NCBI RefSeq assembly: GCF_014673495.1
Contig: NZ_CP051006.1
Location: 8,307,001-8,371,000 of the forward strand
Reading direction: 5' to 3'
Origin: Streptomyces griseofuscus
Lineage (GTDB): Bacteria; Actinomycetota; Actinomycetes; Streptomycetales; Streptomycetaceae
DNA: 64,000 nucleotides
The notes below the pieces were generated by a model. The model saw only the letters and a program-made list of their open reading frames with translations. It did not search any database and had not been told where the DNA came from. Position numbers and translations under genes: made by a program. Positions 36,563-64,000 of the stretch are shown here, piece by piece (within the stretch, counting starts at the first letter, position 1; the number at the start of each line of letters is the position of its first letter).

Positions 36563-39500
36563 ATGATGAACGAAGACAAGCTCCGGGACTACCTCAAGCG
36601 GGCCACCACCGACCTGCGCCAGGCCCGGCGCCGCGTACGCGAGCTGGAGACCCGCGACCAGGAGCCCATCGCCATCGTGGGCATGAGCTGCCGGTTCCCC
36701 GGTGGCGTCGGCACCCCCGAGGAACTGTGGCGGCTGCTGGTCGAGGGCACGGACGCCGTCTCGGGGTTCCCCGAGGACCGCGGCTGGGACGTCGACGGAC
36801 TCTACGACCCCGACCCCGAGCGGCCCGGCAAGGTCTACACCCGGCAGGGCGGCTTCCTGCGCGACGCGGCGGACTTCGACGCGGACTTCTTCGGGATCTC
36901 CCCGCGCGAGGCCCTGGCCATGGACCCCCAGCAGCGGCTGCTGCTGGAGACCGCCTGGGAGGCCTTTGAACACGCGGGCATCGACCCCGCCACCCTCAAG
37001 GGCAGCCGCACCGGCGTCTTCGCCGGACTGATGTACCACGACTACGGCTTCATGCCCGGCGACCTCCCCGAAGGGGTCGAGGGGCTGATGAGCACCGGCA
37101 ACTCCGGCAGCGTGGCCTCCGGACGCATCGCCTACACCTTCGGTTTCGAGGGTCCCGCGGTCACCGTCGACACCGCCTGCTCGTCCTCGCTGGTCGCCCT
37201 GCACCTCGCCGTGCGGGCCCTGCGAGCCGGTGAGTGCACGATGGCGCTCGCCGGGGGAGTGACGGTCATGGCGGGCCCGTCCGCCTTCGTCGAGTTCAGC
37301 CGGCAGCGCGGGCTCGCCCCCGACGGCCGCTGCAAGTCCTTCGCGGCGGCGGCGGACGGCGCCTCCTGGTCCGAGGGTGCCGGGCTGCTGCTGGTGGAGC
37401 GGCTGCGGGACGCCCGGCGGCTCGGCCACCGGGTGCTCGCGGTCGTCCGGGGCTCCGCCGTCAACCAGGACGGCGCCTCCAACGGTCTGACCGCGCCCAA
37501 CGGCCCCTCGCAGCAGCGGGTGATCCTCGAAGCGCTGGCCGGCGCCGGGCTGTCCGCCGAGGAGATCGACGCCGTGGAGGCGCACGGCACGGGCACCGAC
37601 CTCGGCGATCCGATCGAGGCGCAGGCGCTGCTGGCGACCTATGGGCAGGGGCGGCAACGCCCGCTGCTGATCGGCTCGTTGAAGTCCAACATCGGACACG
37701 CGCAGGCCGCGGCCGGGGTCGCCGGAGTGATGAAGATGGTGCTGGCGATGCGGCACGGCGTGCTGCCGAAGACGCTGCACGTGGACCGGCCCACCCCGAG
37801 GGTCGACTGGTCGGCCGGCTCCGTCGAGCTGCTGACCGAGGCGACCGCCTGGCCGGAGACCGACCACCCCCGCCGGGCCGGGATCTCCTCCTTCGGGATC
37901 AGCGGCACCAACGCGCACATCATCCTCGAAGAAGCCCCCGAGGACCCGGCACCCGAGCCCGACGGCGACGCCCCGGCCGAGGAGCCGGCGCGGGCCCGGA
38001 CCACCGTGGTGCCGTGGGTGCTCTCCGCGAAGAGCGCACAGGCGCTGCGGGAACAGGCGCGGCGGCTGCTGTCGTGCGTCGGCCTCGCGGCCGCGTCACC
38101 GGCCGACGTGGGCTTCTCGCTGGCGGCCACCCGCTCGGCGCTGGCACACCGGGCCGCGGTCGTCGGCGCCGACGCCGAAGAGCTGCGCGCGGGACTGACC
38201 GCCCTCGCGGCGGGCGAGCCCGCGGCCCAGGTGATGACCGGCCGGGCCGGCGCCGACCGGGGCAGGACCGCGTTCCTGTTCTCCGGGCAGGGCTCCCAAC
38301 GCCTCGGCATGGGACGCGAGTTGTGCGCGGCGTACCCGGTGTTCGCCGCCGCCTACGACGAGGTGTGCGCGCTCCTGGGCACGCCGGTCGACGTCGACTC
38401 GGAGGAGTTGCACCGGACGGGTTCGACACAGCCCGCGCTGTTCGCGGTCGAGGTGGCGCTGTTCCGGCTGCTGGAGTCGTTGGGTGTGCGGCCGGACTAC
38501 GTGGCCGGTCACTCGGTCGGGGAGATCGCGGCCGCTCATGTCGCGGGTGTGCTGTCCCTTCAGGACGCGGCCGAGCTGGTGTCGGCGCGTGCGCGGCTGA
38601 TGCAGGCGCTGCCGGGCGGCGGTGCGATGGTCGCCGTAGAGGCCACCGAGGACGAGGTGCTGCCGTATCTGACCGACGGCGTCGGCATCGCGGCGGTCAA
38701 CGGGCCGCGGTCCGTCGTGGTCTCCGGTGCCGAGGACGCGGTGCTGGGGATCGCCGAGGAGTTCGGCCGGCAGGGCCGTAAGACGTCCCGGCTGAAGGTC
38801 AGTCACGCGTTCCATTCGCCGTTGATGGATCCGATGCTGGAGGAGTTCGCCCGAACCATCGGGGGTCTGGCCTTCAACGAGCCGCGGATTCCCGTCGTTT
38901 CGAACCTCACCGGGCGGCTGGCCGAGCCGTACACCCCCGGATACTGGGTCCGGCATGTCCGCGAGGCGGTCCGATTCGCCGACGGCGTCAAGACCCTCGA
39001 CGGCCTCGGGGTGACCACGTTCGTGGAGATCGGCCCGGGTGGTGTCCTCAGCGCGCTCGCCCAGGGCTGCCTCGACGACGCGGACATCGTCACCGTCCCC
39101 GCCCTGCGCACCGACCGGCCCGAACCGCGGGCGCTCATGCTCGCCCTCGGGCAGCTGCACGCACACGGCGTCTCCCCCGACTGGGGGGCGCTGTTCCCCG
39201 GCGCCCGGCGGATCGACCTGCCCACGTACGCCTTCCAGCGCGAACGCTACTGGCTCGAAGGCACGGCCGCGCCCGACGTCTCCTCGGCGGGACTGGACTC
39301 GGCGGGCCACGCCCTGCTCGGCGCGGTCGTGGAGACCGCCGGGGCACCGGACCTGCTGTTCACCGGACGGCTGTCCCCGGCCGACCTGCCCTGGATCGCG
39401 GACCACACCGTCGGCGGGGTGCCGGTGCTCCCGGCCGCCGCGTTCGTGGACCTCGCGCTGTCCGCCGGGCGGCGGGCCGGGTTCCCGCACCTGGACCAGC

Positions 39501-42028
39501 TGGACCTGGACGCCCCGCTGGTCCTGGCGGAACAGGGCGCCGTCCGCGTCCAGGTGCAGATCGGCGCGGGCGACGATTCCGACCGGCGCCCGGTGGGCGT
39601 CTTCAGCCGGCCCGCCGCGGCCGGCGCCGACGAGCCATGGGTCCGGCACGCCACCGGGGAACTGACCCGGAACGCTCCGGCACCGGACTTCGACCTGCTG
39701 CTCTGGCCGCCGACGGGCGCCGAACCCGTGGACGTCGAGGACCGTCCGTACCTGCGCGCCGCCTGGCGTGCGGGGGAGGAGCTGTACGCCGAGGCCGTAC
39801 TGCCCGCCACCGAGCAGGGCCGGGCCGGCCGCTACGCGCTGCACCCCGCACTGCTGACCGCCGCCCTCGGACTGCCGGGCGCCGGGGAACCGGGCGAGGT
39901 GCGCATGCCGTACGCCTGGAGCGGTCTGTCCGTGCACACGCCGGGGGCCGGCGCCGTACGCGTCCGGGTCCGGCCCGTCGCCGAGGAAACGGTGGCGATC
40001 GAGCTGGCCGACGCCGACGGCTCTCCCGTCGCCTCGGCCGCCTCCGTGCGGAGCCGGACCATGTCCGCGCAGCAGGTACTGGCCTCGCGGGTGGCGCACC
40101 AGGACTGGATGTTCGGGGTCGAGTGGGTCGAGCACGCCACGACGTCCGCTCCCGCCACCGATGCCGAAGCGGGGTGGGCGGCCCTCGGCGACGGGGGCGC
40201 CTTCTCCGGCCTCGACGCCCTCCGCGGGGCCGTGGACGACGGTACGGCCATGCCCGCGCACGTCCTGCTGCCCTGCGCCCCGAGCCGGGGCGACCTCGCG
40301 GCGGCGACGCGTGACGCGCTCGCGGGTGTGCTGTCGGTCGTCCGGGAGTGGGTCGCGGACGAGCGGTTCTCCGACGCGCGACTCGTGGTGCTGACCCGGG
40401 GAGCCGTCGAACTGGAGGGCCCGGAAGCCGACGTGGCGCATGCCGCGGTCGCCGGGCTGGTGAAGTCGGCCCAGACCGAGCACCCGGACCGGATCCTGCT
40501 CGTGGACGTCGACGTGGACGACCCGGTCGCGGCTTTCGCCACCGACTCCGCGCTGATTGCCGCGCTCGCCGCCCTGGACGAGCCGCAGGCCGCGGTGCGC
40601 GACGGAAAGCTCCACGTGCCGCGCCTCGCCCGGATCACCCCGCCCGAGGAGCCCGCCGATCCCGCCTGGAACCCCGAGGGGACCGTGCTGCTCACCGGCG
40701 CGACCGGCGGCCTCGGACGATCCCTCGCACGCCACCTCGTCGCCGAACGCGGAGCCCGCAGACTGCTGCTGGCCGGCCGCCGGGGCCCCGCGGCCGAAGG
40801 CATCGGCGAACTCGTGGCCGAACTCTCCGCGTCGGGCGCGCACGTCGACGTGGCCGCCTGCGACATCGCGGACCGGGACGCCCTCGCCGCCCTGCTGGCC
40901 GCGATCCCGGCCGAACACCCGCTCACGGCCGTGGTGCACGCGGCCGCGGTCCTGGACGACGGTGTGATCACCGCCCTGACCCCGGACCGCCTGGACACCG
41001 TGCTGCGGCCGAAGGCCGACGGGGCACTGAACCTGCACGAACTGACCCGGGACCTGGACCTTGCCGCGTTCGTGCTCTTCTCCTCCCTGGCCGGGGTCCT
41101 GGGCAGCGCCGGCGCCGCGAGCTACGCCGCCGCGAACGCCTTCCTCGACGGGCTGGCGCGCCGACGCCGGGCTGCCGGCCTGCCCGGCACCTCGCTGGCC
41201 TGGGGCCTGTGGACGGACAACGGCGGCATGGGGGACCGGATCACCGACGCCGACCGCAACCGGATGGGGCGCGCCGGAGTCGTACCGTTCACCCCGTCCG
41301 AGGGGCTGGCCCTGTTCGACGCCGCCCTCACCGTGGACCGGCCGGTGATCGTGCCGGTCCGGCTGGACGTGCCGGGGCTGCGCGCCATGGCCCGTACCGG
41401 CCTGCTGCCCGCCGTCCTGCGCGGTCTCGTCGGCAGCGCCGGCGCCGTCTCCGGCGAGACCGCGGACTCGGGGACCCCCGCACTGGCCCGGCGGCTCGCC
41501 GGGATGCCGGAGGCCGACCAGGAGAAGATCCTGCTGGAGCTGGTGCGCAACCAGGCGGCGGCGGCCCTCGGCCACGCCACCGCCGCCCGCGTCGAACCCA
41601 CCACCGCCTTCCGGGACATCGGCTTCGACTCCCTGACCGCCGTGGAACTGCGCAACCGGCTCAAGGCCGCGACCGGACTCCGGCTCAAGCCCACCCTGGT
41701 CTTCGACCACCCGAGCCCCGTCGCCGTCGCCCGGCTCCTGCACAAGAACCTCGTACGGGAGTCGGCCGCCGAGATCCCGCCCGTGCTCGGCGAACTCGAC
41801 CGGCTGGAGACGCTGCTCGCGGCGCTCGCCCCGCAGGACGCGGTACGGGACAAGGTCACCGCCCGTCTGAAGGCGCTGCTCTGGAAGTGGACCGACACCC
41901 AGGGCACCGCGTCGAACACCGCCGACACCGGCGCCGGCGCCGACCGCGATCTCGACCTCGACCGGATCGACGCGGCCACCGACGACGAGATGTTCGACCT
42001 CATCGACCAAGAGCTCGGGTCTCTCTGA
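36563..42028 (+). CDS. pteA3: Modular type I PKS: module 7, KS-AT-(DH inactive)-KR-ACP (PteA3-like)
   Basis: A single-module, 1821-residue subunit with N-terminal (EDKLRDYLKRATTDLR) and C-terminal (EMFDLIDQELGSL) docking segments. KS about 36662-37940 (Cys206 at 37178); malonyl AT with GHSVGE 38507-38524 and HAFH 38804-38815; degenerate DH about 39300-40060; KR with loop GATGGLG 40697-40717, LDD 40952-40960 and Tyr 41123 (B-type); ACP Ser 41630. Because DH7 lacks its catalytic Asp, the expected outcome is a retained hydroxyl (C15), which ends the polyene and starts the polyol. Two adjacent in-frame ATGs (36563, 36566) are equally possible; the AAGGGG-rich site at about 36545-36553 suits either. 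The gap to the previous gene is 32 nt. Confidence 0.92.
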   Translation: MMNEDKLRDYLKRATTDLRQARRRVRELETRDQEPIAIVGMSCRFPGGVGTPEELWRLLVEGTDAVSGFPEDRGWDVDGLYDPDPERPGKVYTRQGGFLRDAADFDADFFGISPREALAMDPQQRLLLETAWEAFEHAGIDPATLKGSRTGVFAGLMYHDYGFMPGDLPEGVEGLMSTGNSGSVASGRIAYTFGFEGPAVTVDTACSSSLVALHLAVRALRAGECTMALAGGVTVMAGPSAFVEFSRQRGLAPDGRCKSFAAAADGASWSEGAGLLLVERLRDARRLGHRVLAVVRGSAVNQDGASNGLTAPNGPSQQRVILEALAGAGLSAEEIDAVEAHGTGTDLGDPIEAQALLATYGQGRQRPLLIGSLKSNIGHAQAAAGVAGVMKMVLAMRHGVLPKTLHVDRPTPRVDWSAGSVELLTEATAWPETDHPRRAGISSFGISGTNAHIILEEAPEDPAPEPDGDAPAEEPARARTTVVPWVLSAKSAQALREQARRLLSCVGLAAASPADVGFSLAATRSALAHRAAVVGADAEELRAGLTALAAGEPAAQVMTGRAGADRGRTAFLFSGQGSQRLGMGRELCAAYPVFAAAYDEVCALLGTPVDVDSEELHRTGSTQPALFAVEVALFRLLESLGVRPDYVAGHSVGEIAAAHVAGVLSLQDAAELVSARARLMQALPGGGAMVAVEATEDEVLPYLTDGVGIAAVNGPRSVVVSGAEDAVLGIAEEFGRQGRKTSRLKVSHAFHSPLMDPMLEEFARTIGGLAFNEPRIPVVSNLTGRLAEPYTPGYWVRHVREAVRFADGVKTLDGLGVTTFVEIGPGGVLSALAQGCLDDADIVTVPALRTDRPEPRALMLALGQLHAHGVSPDWGALFPGARRIDLPTYAFQRERYWLEGTAAPDVSSAGLDSAGHALLGAVVETAGAPDLLFTGRLSPADLPWIADHTVGGVPVLPAAAFVDLALSAGRRAGFPHLDQLDLDAPLVLAEQGAVRVQVQIGAGDDSDRRPVGVFSRPAAAGADEPWVRHATGELTRNAPAPDFDLLLWPPTGAEPVDVEDRPYLRAAWRAGEELYAEAVLPATEQGRAGRYALHPALLTAALGLPGAGEPGEVRMPYAWSGLSVHTPGAGAVRVRVRPVAEETVAIELADADGSPVASAASVRSRTMSAQQVLASRVAHQDWMFGVEWVEHATTSAPATDAEAGWAALGDGGAFSGLDALRGAVDDGTAMPAHVLLPCAPSRGDLAAATRDALAGVLSVVREWVADERFSDARLVVLTRGAVELEGPEADVAHAAVAGLVKSAQTEHPDRILLVDVDVDDPVAAFATDSALIAALAALDEPQAAVRDGKLHVPRLARITPPEEPADPAWNPEGTVLLTGATGGLGRSLARHLVAERGARRLLLAGRRGPAAEGIGELVAELSASGAHVDVAACDIADRDALAALLAAIPAEHPLTAVVHAAAVLDDGVITALTPDRLDTVLRPKADGALNLHELTRDLDLAAFVLFSSLAGVLGSAGAASYAAANAFLDGLARRRRAAGLPGTSLAWGLWTDNGGMGDRITDADRNRMGRAGVVPFTPSEGLALFDAALTVDRPVIVPVRLDVPGLRAMARTGLLPAVLRGLVGSAGAVSGETADSGTPALARRLAGMPEADQEKILLELVRNQAAAALGHATAARVEPTTAFRDIGFDSLTAVELRNRLKAATGLRLKPTLVFDHPSPVAVARLLHKNLVRESAAEIPPVLGELDRLETLLAALAPQDAVRDKVTARLKALLWKWTDTQGTASNTADTGAGADRDLDLDRIDAATDDEMFDLIDQELGSL
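39300..40060 (+). other. Degenerate dehydratase domain DH7
   Basis: The catalytic His is present (cac 39404, DHTVGGVPVLP). The second half is eroded: the Asp of the usual LLDAALH motif is Thr1099 (acc 39857-39859) and the following His/Gln position is Gly (39869). About 15 residues that carry the YGPxF motif are missing near 39735-39752 (DVEDRPYLRAAW replaces the usual FYERL...YGPVFQGLRAAW). Known for DH domains: His and Asp form the catalytic dyad. Inferred: no dehydration in module 7. Confidence 0.88.
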
Positions 42029-42063
42029 ACCTCTCTCACGCACTGCTACCGAGGACGTAAAAC

Positions 42064-60531
<18,468 letters not shown>

Positions 60532-60577
60532 TTCTTGGCGCTCTACCTTTGACGACAGCCGAGGACGGATGAGGCGG

Positions 60578-63500
60578 ATGAGCAGCAACGAAGACAGGCT
60601 TCTCGAATATCTCAAGCGCGTCACCGGGGACCTTCGCCAGGTCCGGGAGCGCCTGCGCGAGGTCGAGGAGAAGAACCAGGAACCCATCGCTATCGTCGGC
60701 ATGGCGTGCCGGTATCCGGGCGGGGTGCGTTCGCCCGAGGACCTGTGGCGGCTGGTGGCCTCCGGTGGTGACGCGGTCGGTGAGTTCCCGGCGGACCGGG
60801 GCTGGGACGTGGAGGACATCTACGACCCGGACCCGGAGGCGGCCGGCAAGACCTACGCGCGCCATGGTGGATTCCTGTACGACGCTGGGGAGTTCGATCC
60901 CGGTTTCTTCGGGATCTCGCCGCGTGAGGCCGTGGCGATGGATCCGCAGCAGCGGTTGCTGCTGGAGACGACGTGGGAGACGTTCGAACGGGCCGGTATC
61001 GACGCGGAGTCGGTGCGGGGCAGCCGTACCGGAGTCTTCGTCGGCTCCGGCTACCAGGACTACGTCAATCTCCTCGTCGGCGTGGGCGGCGAGTCCGACG
61101 GCCATCTCGGGACCGGCAACTCCGCCAGCGTGATGTCCGGCCGCATCTCCTACACCTTCGGCCTGGAGGGCCCGGCCGTCACCGTCGACACGGCGTGCTC
61201 GTCGTCGTTGGTGGCACTCCACTGGGCGATCCAGGCGCTGCGCGGCGGCGAGTGCTCCATGGCACTGGCCGGCGGTGTGCAGGTGATGACCACACCCACC
61301 CCCTTCGTGGAGTTCAGCCGCCAGCGCGGGCTGGCCCCCGACGGCCGGTGCAAGGCGTTCGGCGCCGGGGCCGACGGCACCGGGTGGGCGGAGGGTGTGG
61401 GCATGCTGCTGGTGGAGCGGCTTTCCGACGCCCGCCGCAACGGACACCAGGTACTGGCCGTCGTCCGCGGCAGCGCGGTCAACCAGGACGGCGCCTCCAA
61501 CGGTCTGACCGCGCCCAACGGCCCCGCGCAGCAGCGCGTCATCCGCCAGGCCCTGGCGTCGGCCGGACTGTCTCCCGCCCAGATCGACGTCGTGGAGGCG
61601 CACGGCACCGGCACCACGCTCGGTGACCCGATCGAGGCGCAGGCCCTCCTCGCCACCTACGGCCGGGAGCGCCCCGAGGACCGGCCGTTATGGCTGGGCT
61701 CGCTGAAGTCCAACATCGGTCACTCGCAGGCCGCCGCCGGTGTCGGCGGGATCATCAAGATGGTCATGGCGATGCGCCACGGCGTGCTGCCCCGGACCCT
61801 GCACGTGGACGAGCCGACGCCGCACGTGGACTGGTCGGCCGGTGCGGTGCGGCTGCTGACGGACGCCGTGGACTGGCCGCAGACGGACCGCCCGCGCCGC
61901 GCCGCGATCTCCTCCTTCGGCGTCAGCGGCACCAACGCCCACACCATCATCGAACAGGCACCGGCCCAGGACGAGGAGCCCGCCGCCGACACCACCGCCG
62001 ACGGCCCCCTGGCATGGGTGCTCTCCGCCAAGTCCGAGGCCGCACTGCGGGATCAGGCGGCCCGGCTGCTGCCCCTCGCACGCGGCGCGGCCCGGCCGCA
62101 GGACATCGGGCTCTCGCTGGCCACCACCCGCGCGGCCCTGCGCCACCGCGCCGCCGTCGTGGGGGACAACCACGCCGAACTCCTCCTCGGACTGGAGGAC
62201 TTGGCCGCCGGCAAACCTTCGCCCCAGGTTCTGCTGGGCCGTCCGTCCGGCGGCAGGACCGGCTTCCTCTTCTCCGGCCAGGGCTCGCAACGCCTGGGCA
62301 TGGGACGTGAGTTGTACGCCGCGTTCCCGGCCTTCGCCGCCGCCTACGACGAGGTGTGCGCGCGGCTGGACATGCCGCTCGACGTCGACTCCGAGTCTCT
62401 CCACCGGACTGGATGCACACAGCCAGCCCTCTTCGCGATCGAGGTGGCCCTCTTCCGGCTCCTCGAATCCCTGGGCATACGGCCCGACTTCGTGATGGGC
62501 CACTCCGTGGGCGAGATCGCCGCCGCCCATGTGGCCGGCGCGCTCTCCCTGGACGACGCGGCGAGACTGGTCTCGGCCCGCGCCGCGCTGATGCAGGCGC
62601 TGCCCACGGGCGGTGCGATGGTCGCCGTACAGGCCACCGAAGAGGAAGTCCTGCCCCACCTCACCGACGCCGTGAGCATCGCCGCCGTCAACGGCCCCTC
62701 CTCGGTGGTCGTCTCCGGTGCCGAGCAGGCGGCTCTGGCGATCGCCGCCGCCTTCGCCGAACAGGGCCGCAAGACGTCCAGGCTGAAGGTCAGCCACGCC
62801 TTCCACTCGCCCCTGATGGATCCGATGCTGGAGGAGTTCGCCCAGGTCGTCCGCGGCCTGACCTTCGAGAAGCCCCAAATCCCCGTCGTCTCCAACCTCA
62901 CGGGCCGGCCCGTTAAGACCTACACGCCGGAGTACTGGGTACGGCACGTCCGCGAGGCGGTGCGTTTCGCCGACGGTGTCGGGACCTTGCGTGAGCTGGG
63001 TGTGACCACGTTCGTGGAGGTCGGTCCGGGCGGTGTCCTGAGCGGTATGGCGCAGGGGTGCCTGGACGAGGCCGTGACGGTGCCGGTGCTGCGTGGTGAG
63101 CGTCCTGAGCGGCAGGCGTTTGTCACTGCCTTGGCCCAACTGCACACGTACGGCGTGGTGGTGGACTGGGGCGTGTTCTTCGCGGGTGCGCGGAGGACCG
63201 AGCTGCCGACGTACGCGTTCCAGCACGAGCGGTACTGGGTCGACGCCCCGGAGGCTGTGGCCGACGCGGTGGTGGACCCGGTGGACGCCGAGTTCTGGGA
63301 CACGGTGGAGCGCGAGGATCTGCAAGCCCTCGCCGAGACCCTGGACATCGGCGCGGGCGACACCTTCGGCGACGTGTTACCGAGGCTTTCGGCATGGCGA
63401 AGGCAGCGCAAAGAGCAGACCGCCGCGAACAGTTGGCGCTATCGCGAGTCGTGGCAGCGCCTGAGCGAACCCGCCCCGAACGGAACCGGCGGCACCTGGC

Positions 63501-64000
63501 TGCTGGCCGTCCCCGAGAACGAGAACGAGAACGAGGACGGGGACGAGCGGACCGGCGCGGTCCGTGCCGCGCTCGCCGCTCGTGGCGCCACCCTGCGGAC
63601 ACTGGTCGTCGGCGCGGCGAGCGACCGGGCCGCACTGGCCGGGGAACTGGCCGGGACCGGGCCGGTCGACGGCGTGCTCTCCCTGCTCCTCACCGACGAC
63701 CCGGTGCTCCCCACCCTGCGACTCCTCCAGGCCCTGGGTGACGCGGGCCTCGACGCCCCGCTGTGGTGCCTCACCTCGGGCGCGGTGGCCGTGAACGGCT
63801 CCGACGCCGTACGCAACGCCCGGCACGCCCAGGTCTGGGGGCTGGGCCGCACCGCCGCCCTGGAACTGCCCCGCCGCTGGGGCGGCCTGATCGACCTGCC
63901 GGAGACCCTCGACGACCAGACCGCCGCACGCCTCGCCGACGTACTGGGCCAGGCGCTGACGGGCCGCTCGGCTGAGGACCAGCTCGCGGTCCGCGCCTCC
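60578..64000 (+). CDS. pteA5: Modular type I PKS, partial: module 12, KS-AT-KR... (PteA5-like)
   Basis: 5' part of the fifth PKS gene, open to the right edge (1141 codons). N-terminal docking helix (EDRLLEYLKRVTGDLRQ), KS about 60680-61960 (Cys at 61196), malonyl AT (GHSVGE 62498-62515, HAFH 62795-62806), then directly the structural half of a KR from about 63290, so there is no DH. The sequence ends before the KR NADPH loop. Predicted hydroxyl at C5. If filipin-like, one more module (long-chain alkylmalonyl extender) and a thioesterase follow outside the window. Start: ATG 60578 is preferred because M-S-S-N-E-D aligns with sibling N-termini; ATG 60569 is in frame, and neither is ideally spaced from GAGGA at 60561-60565. 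TTA codons occur at 61688 and 63377. Confidence 0.9.
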   Translation, partial: MSSNEDRLLEYLKRVTGDLRQVRERLREVEEKNQEPIAIVGMACRYPGGVRSPEDLWRLVASGGDAVGEFPADRGWDVEDIYDPDPEAAGKTYARHGGFLYDAGEFDPGFFGISPREAVAMDPQQRLLLETTWETFERAGIDAESVRGSRTGVFVGSGYQDYVNLLVGVGGESDGHLGTGNSASVMSGRISYTFGLEGPAVTVDTACSSSLVALHWAIQALRGGECSMALAGGVQVMTTPTPFVEFSRQRGLAPDGRCKAFGAGADGTGWAEGVGMLLVERLSDARRNGHQVLAVVRGSAVNQDGASNGLTAPNGPAQQRVIRQALASAGLSPAQIDVVEAHGTGTTLGDPIEAQALLATYGRERPEDRPLWLGSLKSNIGHSQAAAGVGGIIKMVMAMRHGVLPRTLHVDEPTPHVDWSAGAVRLLTDAVDWPQTDRPRRAAISSFGVSGTNAHTIIEQAPAQDEEPAADTTADGPLAWVLSAKSEAALRDQAARLLPLARGAARPQDIGLSLATTRAALRHRAAVVGDNHAELLLGLEDLAAGKPSPQVLLGRPSGGRTGFLFSGQGSQRLGMGRELYAAFPAFAAAYDEVCARLDMPLDVDSESLHRTGCTQPALFAIEVALFRLLESLGIRPDFVMGHSVGEIAAAHVAGALSLDDAARLVSARAALMQALPTGGAMVAVQATEEEVLPHLTDAVSIAAVNGPSSVVVSGAEQAALAIAAAFAEQGRKTSRLKVSHAFHSPLMDPMLEEFAQVVRGLTFEKPQIPVVSNLTGRPVKTYTPEYWVRHVREAVRFADGVGTLRELGVTTFVEVGPGGVLSGMAQGCLDEAVTVPVLRGERPERQAFVTALAQLHTYGVVVDWGVFFAGARRTELPTYAFQHERYWVDAPEAVADAVVDPVDAEFWDTVEREDLQALAETLDIGAGDTFGDVLPRLSAWRRQRKEQTAANSWRYRESWQRLSEPAPNGTGGTWLLAVPENENENEDGDERTGAVRAALAARGATLRTLVVGAASDRAALAGELAGTGPVDGVLSLLLTDDPVLPTLRLLQALGDAGLDAPLWCLTSGAVAVNGSDAVRNARHAQVWGLGRTAALELPRRWGGLIDLPETLDDQTAARLADVLGQALTGRSAEDQLAVRAS
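61688..61690 (+). other. In-frame TTA leucine codon in KS12 (bldA-dependent codon)
   Basis: TTA encodes the Leu of DRPLWLGS in KS12. The other modules use ctg, ttg or ctc at this position. Confidence 0.9.
63008..63376 (+). repeat. Near-identical AT-KR junction block, module 12 copy
   Basis: Pairs with 58141-58510 across the boundary between the fourth and fifth PKS genes. Both copies are read in the same codon phase. Confidence 0.8.
63377..63379 (+). other. In-frame TTA leucine codon in KR12 (bldA-dependent codon)
   Basis: TTA encodes the Leu of GDVLPRLSAW at the start of the KR12 structural half. The matching codon in module 11 is ctc. It lies just beyond the end of the block shared with module 11. 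Confidence 0.9.

Overview
The window is high-GC actinobacterial DNA, almost certainly Streptomyces. The evidence is strong G/C bias at third codon positions, a giant modular type I polyketide synthase (PKS), a CYP105-like P450 paired with a [3Fe-4S] ferredoxin, and only four in-frame TTA codons noticed in about 61 kb of PKS coding sequence. I read about 61.7 kb of the 64 kb as one biosynthetic locus.

Layout. 1-242 (minus) is the 5' end of an unrecognised membrane-anchored coiled-coil protein that runs off the left edge. 540-1963 (minus) is a two-gene unit, P450 then ferredoxin. 1964-2247 is a divergent regulatory region with two palindromic boxes resembling PAS-LuxR (PimM/PteF-type) operators. 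From 2248 to the right edge, five PKS genes run on the plus strand with gaps of 71, 34 or less, 35 and 46 nt, as one probable operon: a loading module plus modules 1-4, then modules 5-6, module 7, modules 8-11, and module 12, which is cut by the right edge.

How it works. The loading module carries KSQ (Gln for the active-site Cys) and a malonyl-type AT, so it should supply acetyl. Module 1 (KR) leaves a hydroxyl. Modules 2-6 (DH-KR) build five conjugated double bonds. Only module 6 has a methylmalonyl-type AT, so the last double bond carries a methyl group. Module 7 has a degenerate DH and leaves a hydroxyl. Modules 8-11, and apparently 12, have KR only and build a 1,3-polyol. Read colinearly this matches the backbone of the 28-membered methylpentaene macrolides (filipin, fungichromin/pentamycin, chainin) from C28 to about C3. 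The split of 5+2+1+4 modules agrees with my recollection of the filipin genes pteA1-pteA4, with a two-module pteA5 to follow. The rest of the last synthase, the thioesterase, the enzymes for the long-chain extender unit and the regulators are not seen here and presumably lie to the right.

The pathway class is known. The less ordinary details are the divergent P450-ferredoxin pair beside the loading synthase, the operator-like boxes, TTA codons inside PKS genes, a degenerate DH7, a Thr-to-Lys change in the NADPH loop of KR10, a hybrid stereo-signature in KR1, a lone methylmalonyl AT behind an odd acidic linker, and long near-identical DNA blocks shared between modules that could allow in-frame module loss.
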